Below are positions 42,237 through 45,809 of a stretch of 45,809 nucleotides of DNA, in pieces. Under the pieces are notes generated by a model. The model saw nothing but the letters and a program-made list of their open reading frames with translations, ran no database searches and was not told the DNA's origin. Position numbers and translations under genes: made by a program. The stretch covers positions 1-45,809 of the forward strand of contig CAZHHM010000013.1 in assembly GCA_964532225.1 (NCBI GenBank), in the 5' to 3' direction. Each line of letters begins with the position of its first letter. Position 1 is the stretch's first letter. This DNA is from CAZHHM01 sp964532225. GTDB taxonomy: Bacteria > Margulisbacteria > WOR-1 > JAKLHX01.

Positions 42237-43316
42237 CTAACGGCCTGCTTTATACAGGATATACGCCCCGATGAGGGCAGTAACGATGTTCGGCATCCAT
42301 GCCGCCCAGACAGGCTCGAGAAGGCCTGTCATTCCCGATGCCATGCCGATGAACATCAGGACATAATAAACGAATATGATTATAACACTGATGCCGAGAC
42401 CTATCGAAGACGATTTCCTGGTCGGGTTCAGACCGAGAGGGGCGCCGAGAAGTGCGAACACGAAGCATGCGAACGGCAGCGCAAGTTTCATGTTGAGCTG
42501 TATCTCATAATCCTTGGTGTCCGCGCCCGTTTTCTTCCTGAGCGCGATGTATTCTTTTAATGACCCGTAGTTGAGCTCTTCCGGCTTTTTCTCTCCCACA
42601 TAGAAATCCGCGGGAGTGAATTTGATGGCGATGACCTGCTGGTCGAACTTAATTGTGTGCTTGTACTCCCCGGTCGCTCCGAGGAAATAGTTGGTGCCGT
42701 TATTAAATACCCATTTGTCCTTCTGCCATGAGGCGGTCTTTGCCTGCACGATCTGGCTGAGCTGGCCGTTGCTGAATTCCTGGATGATGACCCCGTCCAT
42801 AAGCGAGCCTTCGAGCCTGTTGGCGTAGAAGATGCGCTTCAACATGCCGTTCTCTATCTCCGGCATGAACACGTTGTTCTGCATTTTGGGGGCATGTTCT
42901 ATCTTCGCCTGTATGAGGAGGGCCTGCGATGCCGCAGTTGCCTGAGGCACGACCACCTCGTAAAATCCCATGGTAAGAAGGCTGACCGCAAGGCCAAGAC
43001 CCATCACAGGCACCATCAGCCTGTAAAGACTCACCCCGCCCGCCCTGAAAGCGATGACCTCCCTGTCGGAGGAGAACCTACCGAAGGAGAGTATCGCCGC
43101 AAGGAGCATTGCCATAGGGAATATATACACCATGACGGACGGCAGCCTGAAAAGGAAAAGCTGGGCCGCTATAGTTACCGGCATTCCCGCCTGGACGATC
43201 GCCCTAACAAGCTCGAACAGCACCATGCTGGCCGAAAGGATCAATGTGAAAGATGTGAGCCCGAACATGAACGGTTCGCCGAGCTCTTTAAGAACGTACC
43301 GGTCGATTATCTTCAT
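42237..43316 (-). CDS. LptF/LptG-family LPS export permease
   Basis: YjgP/YjgQ family: IIDRYVLKELGEPFMFGLTSFT at the start, MVYIFPMAMLLAAILSFGRFSSDREVIAFRAGGVSLYRL (about 56-94), a periplasmic jellyroll-like section (about 120-270), then three C-terminal helices with LPFACFVFALLGAPLGL (about 274-290). With LptB it drives LPS out of the inner membrane. LptF versus LptG cannot be decided; only one is in the window although E. coli uses both. ATGA overlap with lptB. Confidence 0.9.
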   Translation of the reverse strand: MKIIDRYVLKELGEPFMFGLTSFTLILSASMVLFELVRAIVQAGMPVTIAAQLFLFRLPSVMVYIFPMAMLLAAILSFGRFSSDREVIAFRAGGVSLYRLMVPVMGLGLAVSLLTMGFYEVVVPQATAASQALLIQAKIEHAPKMQNNVFMPEIENGMLKRIFYANRLEGSLMDGVIIQEFSNGQLSQIVQAKTASWQKDKWVFNNGTNYFLGATGEYKHTIKFDQQVIAIKFTPADFYVGEKKPEELNYGSLKEYIALRKKTGADTKDYEIQLNMKLALPFACFVFALLGAPLGLNPTRKSSSIGLGISVIIIFVYYVLMFIGMASGMTGLLEPVWAAWMPNIVTALIGAYILYKAGR

Positions 43317-44038
43317 AAGAGCTTAAAATTCTCCCCGAGATAGGTCTTCTTTGCCGTTTCGTTGGAGGCGATGCTCTTTGAGTCCCCGCTGACAAGGATC
43401 TTGCCTTTTTGTATGATATAGGCCCTGTCAACGATGGCAAGCGTCTCCCTGACATTGTGGTCGGTGATGAGTATGCCCAGGCCTTTCTGCTTAAGATAGG
43501 TGATTATCTTCTGTATCTCAGATATGGTTATCGGGTCTATCCCGGTGAAAGGTTCATCAAGCAGCAGGAAGCCGGGATCCATTGCAAGCGCCCTTGCTAT
43601 CTCGACCCTTCTTGCTTCGCCGCCTGAAAGGCTGTAGCAGCGGCTGTGCCTCAAATGCTCGACCCCAAGTTCGTTAAGTACCTCGTCAAGTTTTTGTTTT
43701 GTACCTTTTCCCGCGAAGTCCTTCCGCACCTCCCATAGCATCAGGATGTTCTCTTCTACCGTAAGTTTTTTAAAAATTGATGTTTCTTGAGGAAGATATC
43801 CCAGTCCGAGACCGGCCCTTCGGTGCATCGGCAGGCCGGTTATTTCCCTGTCGTCAAGGAACACTTTACCCTCGTCCGGCCTTGCAAGCCCGACCACCAT
43901 ATAGAAGCTCGTTGTCTTTCCCGCTCCGTTAGGTCCCAGTAGCCCCACGACCTCGCCCTGTTTTACTTCGATAGAGACCTCGTCGACTACGCGCCTCCCG
44001 TTATACGCTTTCACAAGACCCTGGGTCCATATCTTCAT
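43313..44038 (-). CDS. lptB: LPS export ABC transporter ATPase
   Basis: Walker A GPNGAGKTT (35-43), a long Q-loop segment LGYLPQETSIFKKLTVEENI (about 81-100), signature CYSLSGGEARRVEIARAL (136-153), Walker B FLLLDEPFTGIDP (159-171) and H-loop ITDHNVRETL. YLPQE.SIF..LTVEENI and the TDHNVRETL motif are specific to LptB. 241 aa is exactly the family size. It drives the Lpt bridge ending at LptD (lptD at 36436). Its start is 15 nt after trpD. Confidence 0.96.
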   Translation of the reverse strand: MKIWTQGLVKAYNGRRVVDEVSIEVKQGEVVGLLGPNGAGKTTSFYMVVGLARPDEGKVFLDDREITGLPMHRRAGLGLGYLPQETSIFKKLTVEENILMLWEVRKDFAGKGTKQKLDEVLNELGVEHLRHSRCYSLSGGEARRVEIARALAMDPGFLLLDEPFTGIDPITISEIQKIITYLKQKGLGILITDHNVRETLAIVDRAYIIQKGKILVSGDSKSIASNETAKKTYLGENFKLL

Positions 44039-44053
44039 CTTCTGCTCTCCCGG

Positions 44054-45067
44054 TTATTTATTTGTCATCTTGATCAGGGACTCGAGCTTGTCCATGGCCT
44101 GCCCGTTATCTATCGAGTCTTGAGCTGCTTTTATCCCTGTAGCGAAATCATGGGCTTTAAGTCCTACCATGAGCGCCGCGGCGGAATTGATAAGGACTAT
44201 GTCCCTTTTTGGTCCCTTTTCCCTGCCGCTCAGTATATCAAGCGCGATCTTCTTGTTCTCTTCGGTACTGCCGCCCAGAAAATCGGATAGGGTGTGCTTG
44301 CTTAACCCGAAATCCTCGGGTTCGATGAAGTATTCTTTTATGATGCCTTCCTGGAGATGGGATACCTTTGTCTTGTCGCACATGGTAATCTCGTCCATCC
44401 CGTCCATGCCGTGGACGACAAGGGCGGTCTGACAACCTTGTTTTTTCAGGACTTCCGCCATGACCGTGGTCAGACCTGCGGCATAAACACCCATGAGCTG
44501 TCCTTTGGTGTTCGCAGGATTGCTTACAGGGCCCAATATATTGAATATCGTCCTTATGCCGATCTCTTTCCTGATAGGGGCGGCGAACTTCATCGCTTTA
44601 TGGAATGACGGAGCGAATATAAAGCCTATTCCCGCGGTATCTATCGACTCCCTTACTATCTCGGGGTCGACGTCCACCTTTACCCCCAAAGCCTCAAGAA
44701 GATCTGCGCTGCCGCACTTGCTCGAAACGGCGCGGTTGCCGTGCTTAGCTATCGTTACCCCGGCGCCGGCCGCGACAAAAGATGAAACGGTAGAAATATT
44801 AAAGGTGCCTGATACATCGCCTCCTGTTCCGCAGGTATCGACGAAATACGGGGTCTTCGGCTCAAGGTTGACGGCATGCTTCCTCATGACAGAAGCGAAC
44901 CCGGAGATCTCATCGGTAGTTTCGCCTTTCATCCTCAGCGCCGTTATCACAGCGGCCGTCTGAGCGGCAGTGGCCTGGCCGGAAAGTATCTCGTCCATGA
45001 CCTTTTTTGACTCTTCAAAGTTGAGGTCGAGACCTTCAGCGAGCTTTTTTATGACATCCTTTATCAT
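44054..45067 (-). CDS. trpD: Anthranilate phosphoribosyltransferase
   Basis: Links anthranilate to PRPP in tryptophan synthesis. DTCGTGGDVSGTFNIST (77-93) is the PRPP-binding loop, KHGNRAVSSKCGSADLLEALG (108-128) is the conserved anthranilate region, and NILGPVSNPA the family hinge. I choose ATG 45067 (337 aa); an in-frame TTG at 45073 is possible but would lie only 2 nt after the -10 box. It heads the lptB operon, an unusual partner for trp. No other trp gene except trpG/pabA is in the window. Confidence 0.93.
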   Translation of the reverse strand: MIKDVIKKLAEGLDLNFEESKKVMDEILSGQATAAQTAAVITALRMKGETTDEISGFASVMRKHAVNLEPKTPYFVDTCGTGGDVSGTFNISTVSSFVAAGAGVTIAKHGNRAVSSKCGSADLLEALGVKVDVDPEIVRESIDTAGIGFIFAPSFHKAMKFAAPIRKEIGIRTIFNILGPVSNPANTKGQLMGVYAAGLTTVMAEVLKKQGCQTALVVHGMDGMDEITMCDKTKVSHLQEGIIKEYFIEPEDFGLSKHTLSDFLGGSTEENKKIALDILSGREKGPKRDIVLINSAAALMVGLKAHDFATGIKAAQDSIDNGQAMDKLESLIKMTNK

Positions 45068-45075
45068 TGACAAAA

Positions 45076-45084
45076 ATTATAGCA
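45076..45084 (-). promoter_or_regulatory. Extended -10 promoter of trpD operon
   Basis: On the minus strand TGCTATAAT (45084-45076) is a perfect TGn-extended -10. The ATG (45067) begins 8 nt after the box, so the leader is about 1-2 nt. The -35 position (TCATTT) is weak. No Shine-Dalgarno. Confidence 0.72.
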
Positions 45085-45112
45085 CGCATGAGCAAAAAAA
45101 ATGACACTTTCG

Positions 45113-45180
45113 GTTTTGGGTGTGTGGCATTTGACAATCCATATGCGGACGGGGTAAAATCACGTTTTAGTTCCCAAAAC
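45113..45180. repeat. Inverted repeat flanking the beta-barrel gene promoter
   Basis: GTTTTGGG at 45113-45120 and its exact complement CCCAAAAC at 45173-45180 sit 52 nt apart and bracket the TTGACA/TAAAAT promoter (45131-45160). The arms could form a long-range stem or be operator half-sites. Confidence 0.4.
45131..45160 (+). promoter_or_regulatory. Strong promoter of the beta-barrel protein gene
   Basis: Consensus -35 TTGACA (45131-45136), 18 nt, TAAAAT (45155-45160). The predicted start near 45167 gives a leader of about 32 nt before the ATG at 45199. This contrasts with the leaderless promoters of the window. Confidence 0.82.
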
Positions 45181-45198
45181 TCCCTGAAAGACAAGGTA

Positions 45199-45809
45199 AT
45201 GATAAAACGCTCGGCTTGGACCGTCATCCTGATCCTGATCTTGGCCTCCTCAGCTCTTGCCGAAAAGGCAGGGTTCGATTACACCAAAGAGAATGCTTCT
45301 AACGGGGTGCTTATTAATACATATAATGTGTTCTTCGAGAAAGCGTTCTCAGGGAATAAGCTCGGATTGAACGTTATCAGGTCCGAACGTAACGGAAAGG
45401 ACGACATAACTCTTTCCGCAGGACTTACTAACTATTTCCGGCCTGACCAGTACATATTTGGTTCGCTTTCTATAGCTCCGACACCTACATATGTTCCGCG
45501 CAACACCATAAAGATCGAATACGGGAATTCATTCATTCCTTCATATGTGCTTGTTGCCGGATATGAGCTAAGGGATTACACTTCAGCGACTATCAACTCG
45601 TTCATGGCCGGTTTTGACTATTATCCGTCACTGCCTTTATGGATGGTCGTTCGCTACCAGATGTTCAGATCGTCCGACGGAACGGATTCAGGATCATATT
45701 ATTTCAAATTGTATTCTGATATCACCGACAGGTTAAGGGCCTATATCGGCTACGCTTTCGGCAGTGAGGCCTACCTCGATGTCCCGACCTCAACGGTCAT
45801 AGGTTTTTC
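45199..45809 (+). CDS. Outer-membrane beta-barrel protein, YaiO-like (3' truncated by window)
   Basis: Reads open to the end of the window (203 codons plus 2 nt). A signal peptide (KRSAWTVILILILASSALA, cut near ALA) leads to a chain of alternating short beta strands rich in Tyr/Phe and Gly: LGLNVIRSERNG, ITLSAGLTNYF, YIFGSLSIAP, VLVAGYELRDYTSATINSFMAG, PLWMVVRYQMF, LRAYIGYAFGSEAYLD. The pattern and GYELRDY recall the YaiO family of outer-membrane proteins. A weak AAGG precedes the ATG. Divergent from trpD. Confidence 0.68.
   Translation, partial: MIKRSAWTVILILILASSALAEKAGFDYTKENASNGVLINTYNVFFEKAFSGNKLGLNVIRSERNGKDDITLSAGLTNYFRPDQYIFGSLSIAPTPTYVPRNTIKIEYGNSFIPSYVLVAGYELRDYTSATINSFMAGFDYYPSLPLWMVVRYQMFRSSDGTDSGSYYFKLYSDITDRLRAYIGYAFGSEAYLDVPTSTVIGF

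Noticed and set aside
45068..45073. TTG start for trpD
   Set aside because: It would begin 2 nt after the -10 box, so it could not be transcribed from that promoter; ATG 45067 fits better.
1..45809. tRNA, rRNA, CRISPR arrays and insertion sequences
   Set aside because: All intergenic gaps are short (the largest is about 130 nt), and no tRNA-like fold, direct repeat array or transposase-like product was seen.

Overview
The window (about 46 kb, roughly even GC) is a densely packed, terminator-poor chromosomal segment from a diderm bacterium. Outer-membrane biogenesis genes (lptB, an LptF/LptG permease, lptD, lnt, a lipoprotein, a signal-peptide beta-barrel protein) show a lipopolysaccharide-type outer membrane. 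A DUF3084 gene next to an RNase H-fold gene recalls Cyanobacteria and their uncultured relatives (Margulisbacteria/Saganbacteria WOR-1 type). That placement is an inference from gene content; no rRNA gene is present to fix it.

Region 1 (1-20489) is a surface-glycan locus on the + strand. It opens with the tail of a Gfo/Idh/MocA dehydrogenase, then an SpsF-type and a NeuA-type cytidylyltransferase, a HemL-like aminotransferase and two more Gfo/Idh/MocA dehydrogenases, together looking like a CMP-activated acidic/amino sugar module. Next come Wzx flippase, UDP-sugar 6-dehydrogenase, a pair of paralogous unrecognised GT-B-like proteins, a sialyltransferase-like protein, GT2 and GT4 glycosyltransferases, a Wzy/O-antigen ligase-type polymerase, a PglF/WbpM-type 4,6-dehydratase and an RMD-type reductase. 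Region 2 (20502-25489) has its own promoter and encodes two polyprenyl-phosphate glycosylphosphotransferases with two GT4 enzymes between them.

Region 3 (25516-27905) is a riboflavin operon, ribE-ribBA-ribH. Region 4 (27929-31063) is ugpC-type ABC ATPase, gcvPB and lplA. Then follow an unrecognised 372-residue protein and a stand-alone AmrS-type radical SAM enzyme. Region 5 is a divergent pair, trpG/pabA (-) and a FemAB-family transferase (+), followed by murE-lptD-lipoprotein-lnt (+). Region 6 is a minus-strand operon trpD-lptB-lptF/G-DUF3084-RNase H-like, converging on lnt. A beta-barrel outer-membrane protein with a strong promoter starts divergently from trpD and runs off the end.

The most striking signal is regulatory. 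Seven genes that open a transcription unit (20537, ribE, amrS, trpG, the FemAB gene, murE, trpD) have a good, mostly extended (TGn) -10 box ending only 6-10 nt before the start codon and no Shine-Dalgarno sequence. They are predicted to make leaderless or near-leaderless mRNAs, while most downstream genes of the same operons have normal Shine-Dalgarno sites. I found no tRNA, rRNA, CRISPR array, insertion sequence or riboswitch, and no gene-free stretch longer than about 130 nt.
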